64,000 bases of DNA from NCBI RefSeq assembly GCF_014356525.2, contig NC_052505.1, forward strand, positions 18,156,938 through 18,220,937, written 5' to 3'. This DNA is from Nilaparvata lugens. Lineage: Eukaryota > Arthropoda > Insecta > Hemiptera > Delphacidae. The position numbers were made by a program, and so were the translations under genes. Below the pieces are notes generated by a model, which did no database searches, was not told where the DNA came from, and saw nothing but the letters and a program-made list of their open reading frames with translations. Below are positions 21,215 to 33,449 of the stretch, in pieces; position 1 is the first letter of the stretch; every line of letters starts with the position of its first letter.

Positions 21215-23392
21215 TGTGCCGAGCACTCCTTTTAATTCAGGCCTTTTCCCAAGTTATAATAGTAAATTTAATACGCAATAGACTAGAGCCATTATTGTAA
21301 GTGAGTTAGCGAAATAAATTATTTTCTCTCTCTATTATGAACGGCCATGACTTCGAGTTTCCCATGATAGATATTTAAAAATTGTGGCTCCGAGTCGTCG
21401 AGGAATGTAGATTATGGAATTATCTCTAAAACTTAGCCTTCTTGGCGCGACATAGAGTGCGATAAGCTGGAAAACAGCAAGCATTGAAATTATAACAAAC
21501 TACCGATTTTGCAGTTACTATTTGGTCCAAAGGCTCTAGAAGCCACGCGACGATTGGTCAAATTGATTCCATTCGCCCAATAGGAGACCTGTTTCTAAAT
21601 ACAGTAGTGGGGATTCCCCAGTCGAGAGACCAGATTACGTTTCGGAGGACACTTTGCTAGGAGCACTACAAGAGTAAAGATGTAGTCATTATGTTTCGCC
21701 CTTTTTGGGCAGGTTTACAAGTTTATTTTATTAGTTAATGTTTAGAGCTAGTTTTATTTTTATTAAAGTTTAAATTTTCTAGTAGTGCCATGTCCTGATA
21801 GGTTTAATTGTGTTTCTTCATCATGTACGAATAATTGTTTCTTCAAATAACCGCTAAGGTACGTAAACTAAAGTTAAAATATAATTTAGGGAAATTATTC
21901 AATTGAAACTTCAATCAAAAGATTTTATCAACAAAGCCTGTTATTTTTCAAGTTAATAATTTTGATTGAGAATAATCCTTTTGATTTTATTAGTGATGGA
22001 AGATACTTATAAATTTTTTCTAAAGAAGTATAGAAAGTTTTCAGTTACGTTACATTTGAGTTATTGTTTCTGGAGATATATTATCGTAGAGTATTGCTGA
22101 AAGTCAGGAAGATAGCCTTTAAATTGGAATGAAAATTTTAAGATTATGTTCATATTGAGTTTATGACATTTTATAATTTTATATTTTTCAGACTCTGTTT
22201 TCTTATGTCATTAAGGCTTTCGAATAATTTAGTAAATTTTTAAGATAGAAATCTCAATAGACAAAGAAGAAAGTTTTTCTTTTCCATGAAATTAATATTA
22301 AAAAATGTTGGCTAGCGCACAAGTTTCCAATAATACTAGTCGAGCTACTATATGAAAAATTATATTTGATTTTGCAAACCAAACGAAAAATATCATAAAA
22401 GTTAACATCATAATTAATGAAGTATTCATTTTTCTAAAAGCATTATATTAATTTATTACGGGTGTTTTCATAAATGTTGCATTGTATATTAATGACACTC
22501 TGGCAAGTAAATTTGTTTTAAATCTGTTAAATTTTGAGAATGAAATCAGAACGTCAAGATAAAATCTAAATTGAATAACAGAATAAACTCCTGTTTTAGC
22601 TTTTGATGAATTGTAGGAAGAGTTAGAAATTAATGCTGTAATACATTTATTTACAGCGGTTCATGTGTGTCCCCAAACCAACTTCATGTACCACCCCTTT
22701 GGTTCCGCAACTTTATGTAACACCGCTTCAGGACACCCGTTCAGACGACAGGTCTAGGGACGTAAGAGGACGTCGCCGTCAAGCCAAATTCAACAGGTAA
22801 AAGTTCACCGCCAAAAACAAGGTACCGTAACCCCGACGATAAAGCAACGTACAGACCAACGAAAGTGCAGTGTAGTGAAACAAAGGTTCATTCGAGGATG
22901 TCAATCAAAAGTGAGGATTCAAAATTATTATGAAATGGGTTATATGGGTTACTATCGACGAAATTTGGGTTCAACGGGTTTTTTCTTTCTTGAGTATTCC
23001 ATGTTGAAATGAACTTGTTATTTGATGACTGATATTGTTTGGTTTTGTGACGTATTGCTATCTAATCGGGGATAGTAATGCGCCCCCGAATCAGATGAAG
23101 AATGTCACCAAAGTAACATGGAATTGTTGTTTCTGTTGTTCGATTTTAGTTGCCAATGTTTATTGAAGCTGTTTGTATTTTTCAATTATTTCAAAGTGTA
23201 GTGTTAGTTTATAGTAGAAACCTAGTAAATCAGGCATGGCAAGATTAATTGAAGTTTTCTTGACTCTAGCCCGTTCACCTGCATGAATTAGGTATAGACT
23301 CTGGTATTTTCTAGATGTGTCGGCCTATTTCTAAATTCTAAATTTTATTCAAAATTATCTTTTTTATCATCTTTTAAAAAAGTGCAGGCACA
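21215..23392 (+). repeat. 5' LTR, about 2.18 kb
   Basis: It runs from TGTGCCGAGCACTCC to AAAGTGCAGGCACA. It carries about 765 bases (roughly 22598-23361) that the 3' LTR lacks. Two CCAAT boxes near 21573 and 21597 could belong to its promoter. GGCACACAACTGCGCC occurs at the LTR edge and again 40 bases downstream. Confidence 0.82.
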
Positions 23393-26300
23393 CAACTGCG
23401 CCACTGCTGCTGAATGTTTAGCGAAAGGCACACAACTGCGCCGACTCTGCTGTCTAGAGATATTTAAATCTCTGGAATTCAAATTTTCTAAAAAATTAAA
23501 TTTTTCATAACTTACTCTAATAATACTAGATCAATTTTTCTGAGTCTATACTTAATAATTCATTCTGTGAACGTGTTAACTGTCAATATTTTAGGTTTGG
23601 AGTTGAATGAATAATTTATTGTTGCTACTCCAATTTTTCTGAAGTTTAAATAATTGTAGATAAGACAGGAATGTTATTCAGTTCAGTAAATCCATTAAAG
23701 TGAAAATATTTTGAAGTGCTTGAAGATAAAGTCAGGTATCATTGAAGCTTAAGTTGAAAGTATTCTAAAACTTTATATTGAAATTGATTATTGATAAATT
23801 AAAGGTTTAACGGTAGAATAAAAATTAGTAGAAGAAACTAGCATAGGTGAAAAACAACTGATTCTAAGTGCTGAATAAATTTTTTGCATTCTGTAATTCC
23901 GTGAATGATGATAGAAATTATTGTAATGTCAACGTATGTATTCTGGTCTCACGTCGGGTAGTTGAATATCATTATAGTAGTAGTGAATGTGAATATTAAG
24001 ATTTTAAAAGTCAACTCAAGTAAATTAGGAAAATTCGGAAATTATTATGGGAGAATGTTTGGGGAAAATAGGGAAATTTTTTGATAAGTTTAGGTAGATC
24101 GAAGGTAATCAGAGAATAAATAGGAAACTGTTTTATTAGTTATTGTTGATATGTAGTTTTGAAAAGTTGATGAGTAGTTTTGGCCTTGAGATGTTCAAAC
24201 TAAATAATTAGATATTGTAGATTAAAGTTGAAACAATGATCAAATCCTTGGGAATTTGTATAAGAATAAGTTGATTGAGTTGAGGTTGTTGAGTCCCTTT
24301 ATCAGTAATGTTTATTCTCGAAAAGGTGAATCAGTTTTATTATTGGAAATATTTTTTTTAGGTGTGATTTTTGCGGTAGGCATGCGTAGTGATAGTGTAA
24401 AGATCCGTTGTGTTGGTGACGTTTCCTGTAGGCTGTGGGGATTTTTTTTTGTTTGTTTAGTTGAGACTCAAGATTTAGAGGAGGACACGGGGATGTCCTG
24501 CCTGTGTGTGTTGTTGTTGAATTTAGGTAATCGGCGCGAGTGTAGGTCCGTGTCCAGAGAGAACGGAGCACTGCCCGATAGTTGTCCATGTAACAAATCA
24601 AGGAATTTAGCTGTGACTAACCTTGCAAATTTGTACGGTGGAATTGTATAATTTTAGCGAAAGGCACCGAAGATGGTGTGAGCTAAGATTTTTTGTATCT
24701 AGTAAACGGTCTGGTTCATTCGAGAGTTATGGGGCTCGTCAGTAGAATAACGTAAACCGAAATCTAGAATATTTAGTGAGTCTTCGTAGTGATTGTAAGG
24801 AAAGCAATCAGAATAAGGCAGTTTAGGGAAGCCCAGTCAAAAGGTTCGTTAATGTTTGGTAGGAAAGTCAGCCGCAAAAACACAAGTAATAATTAGTAAA
24901 AAAAAGGGGGTATTATTGAGTTTAAAGTTGCTTAGAAATTTGGTATGGTAACGAAAATTGAAAGTTTTAGACAATGAATATTTAAAGTTAAGGTATACAA
25001 ATAAAATAACAGAGAAACTTTTTTGAGTACCTAGGTAATGTTAAAATGGTTATCAGTGAAAGTAGAAATAAATATTGGAACAGTACTGAACGGGTTAAAT
25101 TAAAATAAAATTAACAGTGAAATTCTTCTAGTTGAATCTGAAATAAAAAGGGAAAATCTCTTGAGTTAAGCATGAGTTTAAATTATTCTGTAGTTGAGAG
25201 TTGAAAGGTGATTAAAAATTTAATTGGGGATATGAAAGTAGAATATGTAGGAAAATTCGTGTCAAAAAGGAAATAGAATTGTTGGGAAAATTAAATTGAG
25301 GTAATTAACAGTAGTAGGACCCTTTAGAGATAAGTAGTCAAAAAGAATTAATAAATAAAAAAAATAGGAAAATCTTTAATGAAATGATAAATTTTTTAAT
25401 GATGAATAGTAAAATTGCAATCAAGTTTTCCATGTGAATAAGTTGGGATATTTTGAGATCTAGTAGAGTAATTGAAACTAGTTGGATATGAAGTTTATTG
25501 TTGAGAAATATGTGAGGCTCCAGTGAGGTTGAAAATGTCAGTGAACTTGAGAATCAGTAATAGTGTAATAGTAGCCTATTAATGTGTTAGTGTATTGGTA
25601 AATTCAATAATGTTGATAATCAGAAGTCAAGTAGTAGCAGTCCAATGCTAAGATAGTTGTTCCAGCTGAATTTTCATATTATTAAATCATGCCTTGAGAA
25701 TTATTCTTCCAGTGTTTAGAGAAAATGTCACGTACTTTGAGTTTGCGATAAATAATAGCCTGGCACCCGATATCATAGTTTTGTTTTGACTAGCGTTCTG
25801 TGGTAGAGGTTTCCTACTAGATTATTATAATGAAAAGTGTTTTTCTCATGATTGTAGAATGCAAAATCACACTTGAGTCATGTTGAAAAAAAATCCGACC
25901 AGGATACAGATCAGTCTATTGAAGACAAGATTTTTTGTCGTGAGTTATAATTGGATAGGTTTTGTGAGTATGGCGCCACTCTATAGCCTTGTCTCTATAC
26001 ACTCAACGAGATGATTCCTAATGAATGAGAAGGAGAAAAGAGAAAAGGAGTTATGATAGAGAGGTTTACCGTATTTGTTAGAAGGATTCATTACGGGTTC
26101 ATGAAGGGTTTATTAGTCAAAGATTTTGTTACGTGACAATATAATGTATATAGAAGAAATTCCGGAATGTAAATAACTTGCGCAACTAGATTAGTCATTA
26201 AATTATGTTATTAACCTCGTAATATTAGATATATTTAGGTAGGTGAATTAGGTTTAATTTTATTTCATGCACGGCTGCATACTCGCGGTAAATGATATCA

Positions 26301-27457
26301 TTGTACAGTTTTCCCACGGTAGTAGATAATTGATTGTTTGGTAAATCGGGTGATGATCAATTTTTGAAGTTATCAACAGTCATAATATCCTATGTAGCAA
26401 TGTATGTATGTGATGTCTCTAATAATAATAAGTTATTTAGCATAAGACGATTTATCATAATATTCTATACTATACCCATTTTCAATAGCTTAATACTCAT
26501 CCATTCATAGTTAAGAATTATACATTTACCTAGTTAGGAGTTAGTACACATAGATAAAATATATTCCCATTCATAAAATAATAAGGATAATGTCTAAGGC
26601 CTCATATTTTATATCCTATTCGCTTTATATTTCATATTATTTTTGTTGATATCCCTATTTCTTATTGGTTTACCTTCCATGATTAATACAATTATAATCT
26701 TATCATAGGTTTATTCAGTTCAACTGATTCCGTTTTAGTTCACTTTAATACAATTCAGTGATAGAGATTTCCTGCTGGAATACAATAATGGATAGAAAAT
26801 TTTCGTAGCTACGGAATGTACATCAAGCGTGTGTCATTGCTCTCCAATGGCTCGCTAGCAGTGCAGTTTCAACCATTGTTATCTTTGAATCATAGTCTAT
26901 GTAGAATAGTATTGCCTACTGAATTGCTTTATATTGTTAAAAATATGTTGCACTCTCAACTCTATAGTAATGATAGTTAGATTTCAATACATTCAGCAGA
27001 GTGAAAAAGTTTCATCCTTTACTATTATGATCAACGTACTTCATATTTTACAACAGCAGAGTAACATAGAACCAATTGAAACTATGATGTCTTTCAAGCG
27101 TTTTCCCTTGTTGGATTTTGCCAAGAAAATAACCAGGGACTCAATAAAGTGATTGAAGTATTCAAGATTATTATACTCGGTCCGTCTTTAGTACCTACTT
27201 GAAAAGTGGACACGTCCATATTGTTTTGTCCTGACTCTTGCCACAGTTTTAAAGACTCTTGCCACAAATCTCAATTAGTTATACATTTTGCTGAATTTCG
27301 GAATGATTGAAGAGATTTCTTTTGAAGAGGGCCCGCTTCAAATTGGATCCTGGTATCAATCCAGAAATTCGACTCTCCAAATCATACAGAATGCCTCTAT
27401 GGTAACATATCCTGATTAGATTTCTTTTTGCGTGTTTCACACCGTAAGGAGGGGGAG
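23393..27457 (+). other. LTR-element interior without recognisable genes
   Basis: AT-rich. The frames at 24256-24651 (plus) and 24302-24601 (minus) overlap antisense, and neither shows zinc knuckle, protease, RT or integrase motifs. 26934-27152 is also unrecognised. Confidence 0.7.
27446..27457 (+). promoter_or_regulatory. Polypurine tract (plus-strand primer)
   Basis: AAGGAGGGGGAG ends one base before the 3' LTR TGTGCC, as expected for an LTR retrotransposon. Confidence 0.8.
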
Positions 27458-28863
27458 TGTGCCGAGCACTCCTTTTAATTCAGGCCTTTTCCCAAGTTAT
27501 AATAGTAAATTTAATACGCAATAGACTAGAGCCATTATTGTAAGTGAGTTAGCAAAATAAATTATTTTCTCTCTCTATTATGAACGGCCATGACTTCGAG
27601 TTTCCCATGATAGATATTTAAAAATTGTGGCTCCGAGTCGTTGAGGAATGTAGATTATGGAATTATCTCTAAAACTTAGCCTTCTTGGCGCGACATAGAG
27701 TGCGATAAGCTGGAAAACAGCAAGCATTGAAATTATAACAAACTACCGATTTTGCAGTTACTATTTGGTCCAAAGGCTCTAGAAGCCACGCGACGATTGG
27801 TCAAATTGATTCCATTCGCCCAATAGGAGACCTGTTTCTAAATACAGTAGTGGGGATTCCCCAGTCGAGAGACCAGATTACGTTTCAGAGGACACTTTGC
27901 TAGGAGCACTACGAGAGTAAAGATGTAGTCATTATGTTTCGCCCTTTTTGGGCAGGTTTACAAGTTTATTTTATTAGTTAATGTTTAGAGCTAGTTTTAT
28001 TTTTATTAAAGTTTAAATTTTCTAGTAGTGCCATGTCCTGATAGGTTTAATTGTGTTTCTTCATCATGTACGAATAATTGTTTCTTCAAATAACCGCTAA
28101 GGTACGTAAACTAAGTTAAAATATAATTAGGGAAATTAATAATTGAAACTTCAATCAAAAGATTTTATCAACAAAGCCTGTTATTTTTCAAGTTAATAAT
28201 TTTGATTGAGAATAATCCTTTTGATTTTATTAGTGATGGAAGATACTTATAAATTTTTTCTAAAGAAGTATAGAAAGTTTTCAGTTACGTTACATTTGAG
28301 TTATTGTTTCTGGAGATTTATTATTGTAGAGTATTGCTGAAAGTCAGGAAGATAGCCTTTAAATTGGAATGAAAATTTTAAGATTATGTTCATATTGAGT
28401 TTATGACATTTTATAATTTTATATTTTTCAGACTCTGTTTTCTTATGTCATTAAGGCTTTCGAATAATTAGTAAATTTTTAAGATAGAAATCTTAATAGA
28501 CAAAGAAGAAAGTTTTTCTTTTCCATGAAATTAATATTAAAAATGTTGGCTAGCGCACAAGTTTCCAATAATACTAGTCGAGCTACTATATGAAAAATTA
28601 TATTTGATTTTGCAAACCAAACGAAAAATATCATAAAAGTTAACATCATAATTAATGAAGTATTCATTTTTCTAAAAGCATTATATTAATTTATTACGGG
28701 TGTTTTCATAAATGTTGCATTGTATATTAATGACACTCTGGCAAGTAAATTTGTTTTAAATCTGTTAAATTTTGAGAATGAAATCAGAACGTCAAGATAA
28801 AATCTAAATTGAATAACAGAATAAACTCCTGTTTTTATCATCTTTTAAAAAAGTGCAGGCACA
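27458..28863 (+). repeat. 3' LTR, about 1.41 kb
   Basis: Nearly identical to 21215-22597 apart from scattered single-base changes and a few short indels. It then jumps to the last 32 bases of the 5' LTR (TTTTTATCATCTTTTAAAAA...). It ends GGCACA, followed by ACTA. Confidence 0.9.
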
Positions 28864-28867
28864 ACTA

Positions 28868-29433
28868 TGACAAAAATTAATAATTACACCTAATTAAAAA
28901 GTGGTACTCCTCTTCAATCATAGCACCTCAATTTTCATGAGAATTATGTCAACGTTCCAGTTTCCAACAAAGTTAATTAGTTGAATCAACCTGCTTTCTA
29001 AAACGTTTATTCAACTGGTATTGGAGAGCAATTATAGTATCTTATCAACAGGAACTAGTTAATATTGGTACTAAAGTGAATTCACTTAAACTGTCGGCAT
29101 CCCACTTTGATACCATCAAAGCTTCCCATACAGCCAATGCTAAATAGTCTGTAGTTAATCTCACTTTCATTAATATAATTCCCATATAAGAAGCTAACAA
29201 AGATGAAGGTTTCTAGGACTAGGAAGGCATCGACATAATTTCTAATTAATAGTTTTTAATCTTCAATAACTAATTTACGAGCTCACATTACTTTCAACAC
29301 AGAAATTTATGAGAAATATACCAGCAGAACTTACTACAAATCGTGATAAAGGATTTCACGATCACAGTAAAGTTACACGAGATTCTCAAATGAGTTACTG
29401 TACTTCAGTATATACTCTACTGTATTTACTTAA
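28868..29433. other. Flank of the LTR element; otherwise featureless
   Basis: The first bases continue the interrupted 20755 repeat. The rest is AT-rich without support for a gene. Confidence 0.5.
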
Positions 29434-30092
29434 TATCGGGGACCGAGCTTCGCTCTGGAGTACAAGAGCATAAAAAGTTTATCACAAAAGAAGAAAATAT
29501 AATAACATTCATACAGAAATGTTATATCCAATCACAGTAAATTGAGATTAATTCCCAGAGGAATGCAAAAATTTCCCTAACAAAGGCACAGTTGCATAAA
29601 AGCCGGTTAAATTTTAATCCTGATTAACTTCACGTGGACCAAATCAGAGAAACCATTTCAAAAAGATGGATCTACTGGAATTAATCCAGGCTTTGACTGG
29701 CTTTGACCATTGACCGGGCTTTTTTGCAACCGGCACTAAGTACCTGATTGAATGATTACATAAGTTCAACAGCTGAGTCATAATTTTGACACAGTCCCAC
29801 ACACATGAACTTGCTCACTCACTTTCATCACCAACAGACGACGAATAATTATTATCAGCTGTTTTTCCAAGAATGAATAATAGTTATCCTTTTAATGTCC
29901 TTTAGCGAGTTTTCCCAGGGATGAGACCTAGTGCAATAGAATCTTTATATTATAAACCTACTATGTTCTGAATTTTGTGATAATCGTTAGAGCCGTTTCC
30001 GAGATCCGGTGAAATACAAACATATAAACATCTAAACATCCAAACAAACATCTAAACATATAAACAGAAGTTGCTCGTTTCATAGTATAAGA
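29434..30092 (-). mobile_element. Helitron-like element, tentative
   Basis: On the minus strand it starts TCTTATACTATGAAACGAGC after an A and ends around the GC-rich GAGCGAAGCTCGG stretch at 29434-29450. A diverged relative on the plus strand spans 57888-58290 (shared AACGGCTCTAACGATTTTC versus GATAATCGTTAGAGCCGTTT in complement, and GAAGCTCGG). There is no replicase and the 3' CTRR end is not clean. Confidence 0.5.
29585..29736. mobile_element. MITE nested in the Helitron-like element
   Basis: GGCACAGTTGCATAAAAGCC and CGGGCTTTTTTGCAACCGGC are the paired ends, with ATTTTAATCCTGATTAACTT and GGAATTAATCC inside. The sequence resembles a MITE that I recall from many arthropods, from memory and not from a search. 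Confidence 0.65.
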
Positions 30093-30163
30093 TGGAGGAA
30101 ATTGAATCGGATGGAAATAAATTAAAGGTTGCATTTGTTCAAATGCTAATTGATGAATAATTA

Positions 30164-30713
30164 TTATTAAACGAAAATCCCAATTGAAAGCTGTAAATCA
30201 CCCCGAAGACTTCTGCTACAACAGGGTAAACAGCTGGTTGACCGAGCGAAGTGAGGTCTAAGATTCAAGTCGACGGTTTGGCATTTCTCTTAATGTTAAA
30301 ATGTTTGGATCTTTAAATGTTTATATGTTGCGCAAGCGCGGTAATAGATTTTCATGAAATTTGACAGGTATGTTCCTTTTTTAATTACGCGTCGACGTAT
30401 ATAGAAGGTTTTTTGGAAATTTTGCATTTCAAGGATAATATAAAAGGGAAAAGGAGCCTCCTCCATACTATACGCCAATATTAGAGTAAAAATCAGACTA
30501 TAAAATTATTCATCATAAATCAGCTGACAAGTGATTACACAGATGTGAGGAGAAGCCAGTCTATTGCTTTATTTCCATAAGGTCTGGAGTTTCAATCAGG
30601 TACTTGTGGATGAGAATACTGCGTGAGGTCTACTGTTCACAGAACTACTAGTTGCAGTAGCAGAAGTCTTCGGGGTAATTTACAGCATTTAATTGAGATT
30701 TTCGTTTAATAAC
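30164..30713. mobile_element. Hairpin MITE split by a later insertion
   Basis: Left arm 30164-30219 (AAACGAAAATCCCAATTG, ATCACCCCGAAGACTTCTGC) and right arm 30656-30713 are reverse complements. The intact form is at 42747-42873 and 43603-43729. About 430 bases of another element separate the arms here. Confidence 0.85.
30237..30652. mobile_element. Element inserted in the MITE centre; inverted copy at 58911-59321
   Basis: It runs from GTTGACCGAGCGAAGTGAGG to CAGAACTACTAGT and matches 58911-59321 in inverse orientation over about 410 bases. The GAGCGAAGTGAG end recalls Helitron termini, but the class is unresolved. Confidence 0.75.
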
Positions 30714-30843
30714 GAAAATGAATCACATGATGATTTAAACTCAGAATGTGACAACTCAATGACAACTTATTTCAATAAATGCAACCAAACATTGTTCATT
30801 AATTAATATAGGTCTATGGTCTTCATTCTATGAAAGATAATAT

Positions 30844-31115
30844 CATAGAGAAACAGCGTAAGTAGATATCCCATGGTATAGGGCGTTTATGTCGCAACTT
30901 TTACTTTTATCCCAAGCCGATAGTTCACGTATTTCTTTCCCATGCATCTGTGTGACGCTGGTAGTCTCTCAAATTGTGCCGTTCCTACACTCTCACCCCA
31001 ACAAAACAGTAAAAATTGACAATAATCGACAGTAATCGGCTTGAGATAACAGTAAAAGTTGCGACATAAACGCCCTATACCATGGGATATCTACTTACGC
31101 TATCGTTTCTCTATG
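30844..31115. mobile_element. MITE, 272 bp, with 7-bp target duplication, copy 1
   Basis: CATAGAGAAACAGCGTAAGT and its complement form arms of about 60 bases including ATATCCCATGGTATAGGGCG. ATAATAT flanks it at 30837-30843 and 31116-31122. A second copy with inverted interior is at 51922-52202. Confidence 0.9.
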
Positions 31116-31124
31116 ATAATATTC

Positions 31125-31639
31125 AGAGAGGATCGATTATGCTCCAAAGAATAAAAAATCACTCACAAATTCAATTACTGTGAAAAAGGTGGTAACTCTC
31201 AAAACAAACTTTGCCATCAAAGTTTGATGAGAGTGTAGGCCTACTCTGAAACAATGATGAGAGATCAAAATATCAACCTTAACTAATCAACATCAATATC
31301 AGTGACCAACTTTATCACCGAAGTTGATTGGATTGGGTGAATTTGCTCCGAAAAATTAGAGAAGAGTCTGATGTTATTAGTAAGTTGAAGCAGGAAGTTT
31401 TGAATTTTCTGGAGTAGGCTTTCAACATTCTTTCATAATTGATTACAGAGTGGGGTGGGATGTGAGGTAGCCTACTTGAAACCACCAGAATTAATAATAA
31501 ATCAATGTTGATTGGATCCCTTTCGACCTAATTTGAGTTATTTTGAGGTCGACAGAGCATCAATTAGTACAATTTATTGAATAATATATATTTTTCCACA
31601 TTTTCTTTTTTAATTCTTCCCTCTATTCAGTACATCATT
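31125..31639. other. No recognisable feature
   Basis: AT-rich; nothing supportable. Confidence 0.5.
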
Positions 31640-31891
31640 TTCAAATATCCTTGATATATTACTCCTTCTTTTATCTCAATTTCCCATTATTCTTTCATAT
31701 CTAAATTCTCCCTGTTCATCAATTCTCTTTCTCTCTTCTTCCTACCTAATTCCACTCCACCGCACAGTTATGTACAACTCCTCTTTTACTGTAGTAGCGT
31801 CCCGACTGTGGAACAATCTATCACCTGAGTTAATTTTCTCTCCAAGCTTCTATTTGTTCAAATCGAGGCCTCTGTCGTCATTAATAAAATG
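31640..31891 (+). pseudogene. LINE reverse-transcriptase C-terminal remnant (CR1/Jockey-like)
   Basis: The frame reading LIPLHRTVMYNSSFTVVASR, then LWNNLSPELIFSPSFYLFKS, and ending at a TGA near 31891 matches the tail typical of insect CR1/Jockey-type reverse transcriptases (the His-Arg-Thr block, then Ser-Arg-Leu-Trp-Asn-x-Leu and Ser-Phe-x-x-Phe-Lys). The N-terminal portion, endonuclease and catalytic palm are missing or beyond recognition. The 3' untranslated part may run to GTCAATAAATATC near 32360. Function is lost. Confidence 0.6.
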
Positions 31892-32680
31892 ATACATTAG
31901 CATAAGGTCATTATGATTGGTAGGGTTTGGTGCATTCACGCTCTCATTTCATTGCTCCTATTTCATGCACAGTTTCATTATTACTTCTCTTTTTTTATTA
32001 AAAGTCTGATCACAATGTTTTTGTAATGGGACCACCTTCATAGTTTATCTATCACCTATTTCATCTTCCCTCTATTGTATTTTATTATGAACTTCAATTT
32101 TCATGGTATACTTTCATGATAAGTTTCACTCCACATGGATGCAAATAACAACTTTAATTTGCTAATGTGATAATACTTTAGTTGATGTTGATGGCTCAAT
32201 ATGTACAATATTATTTCCTTCAATATTTGTAATTGATTAATACTGATGCGGAACTGAAAATATTTATTTATTTCCTAGGTTTGATTTAATTTTATAATGT
32301 CAATTTTTGCAAATGTTACCATAGGCAACAGCCTAGTAACAATTGTCAATAAATATCTTATATTATCTTTTTACCTATTTCTTTCTCTTTGAAAGTTGAA
32401 TTCATTATTCTTTATTCTCCATTGATTGATACAATAAGTACATCATCAAAATGATAGAGAGAGGAAAAATGAGGTAACCTTGTGCTATTCCTCTCTCAAA
32501 TTTAGATAAGGTAAATAAGTGAATTCAATTTGATTTATTGCCAATTGGAATATTCAAGATATATTACAAACTCTTTATAATATGACATATCATTAAAAAT
32601 ATAATTTAATGAACATAATTACTCATACATATACTTGAAATACAAATAAATAAAGACAATTCAATTCAATTGTTTCAATT
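31892..32680. other. Probable LINE 3' region, then featureless AT-rich DNA
   Basis: An AATAAA lies near 32350. No target duplication was found. Confidence 0.4.
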
Positions 32681-32689
32681 TAGTAGTCT

Positions 32690-33110
32690 TCTTCATTCTT
32701 CTTCTTTTTCCTCGCCTTCTTCTCCCTAGTATTCCACTTTCATGCTCTTATTCTTCTTTCTTTTTTCTTATTCACTTTTCTTTCACTTTTATGCTGTATC
32801 TCCTAATCTCCTTATTCCTCAGCATTTTCCCCCTACACCCTTTTCCTTCTCTTCTATCCTTTTTCTTTCTTCTACGCTAATTTTCCTTTATAACCTGAAT
32901 TCTCCTTTGTTTTTATTCTTAACTTATACCTTTTTCCCACTTACACCTTATACCACTTATACCTTTTTCATCTCACTCTACCTCACCTTTTATCGCCTTC
33001 TTTCCTCAAGAACTAATTTCCCTCTATTTTACACCTGAATCTTCTCCCCTTTCTCTTCCCCATTCATTCGTCTCCACCAACATTCTCCATCTTCTTCTAA
33101 CTGTCACACC
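32690..33110. repeat. Pyrimidine-rich low-complexity tract
   Basis: TTC/TTTCTC-rich. The 98-codon frame at 32742-33038 is low-complexity Phe/Leu/Ser and not a gene. Confidence 0.75.
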
Positions 33111-33183
33111 CACCTTTTTGGCGGCAAATTCAAAATTTGATTCACTCGATTTGAATTTATTTACATTCAAATTCGAAACAAGC

Positions 33184-33438
33184 CAAAGACCTTAAAGAGA
33201 TATAGACCCACAATGCCTATGCCTTCCCAATGATAGCTCTTACTTGAAATTGAAGGCCGCCATTGAGGTATTTTAGCACGAGATATTATATCTATATATA
33301 TTTGTAATACTATAGATCACAAAGGCATTGGTGGCATTGGTATGTAATAATCTTATGGGTTGCCCCCTCAATGGCGGATTTCAATTTCAAGTACGACACT
33401 AGCGCTGCATGTGAGTCTATGCATCTTTAAGGTCTTTG
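33184..33438. mobile_element. hAT-like MITE, 255 bp, with 8-bp target duplication
   Basis: CAAAGACCTTAAAGA and its complement TCTTTAAGGTCTTTG form the ends. A second inverted block (GAAATTGAAGGCCGCCATTG / CAATGGCGGATTTCAATTTC) lies inside. AAACAAGC at 33176-33183 and 33439-33446 is a clean 8-base duplication, the hAT signature. Confidence 0.92.
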
Positions 33439-33449
33439 AAACAAGCTAT

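Larger units (their letters stand above)
21215..28863 (+). mobile_element. Large non-autonomous LTR retrotransposon (LARD-like), 7.65 kb
   Basis: Two direct terminal repeats start TGTGCC and end GGCACA (a perfect 6-base inverted terminus), flanked by ACTA on both sides. A purine tract ending GGAGGGGGAG (27450-27457) touches the right LTR as a plus-strand primer site should. The interior (23393-27457, about 4 kb) has no gag, protease, RT or integrase that I can recognise. The longest frame is 131 codons at 24256-24651, with no known motif. I see no canonical tRNA-complementary primer site after the left LTR. The interior therefore cannot support its own movement and would need proteins from another element. 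The few LTR differences imply a fairly recent insertion. Confidence 0.9.

Noticed and set aside
24256..24651. 131-codon frame as a retrotransposon gag
   Set aside because: No zinc knuckle or capsid-like pattern, and an antisense frame of similar length overlaps it.
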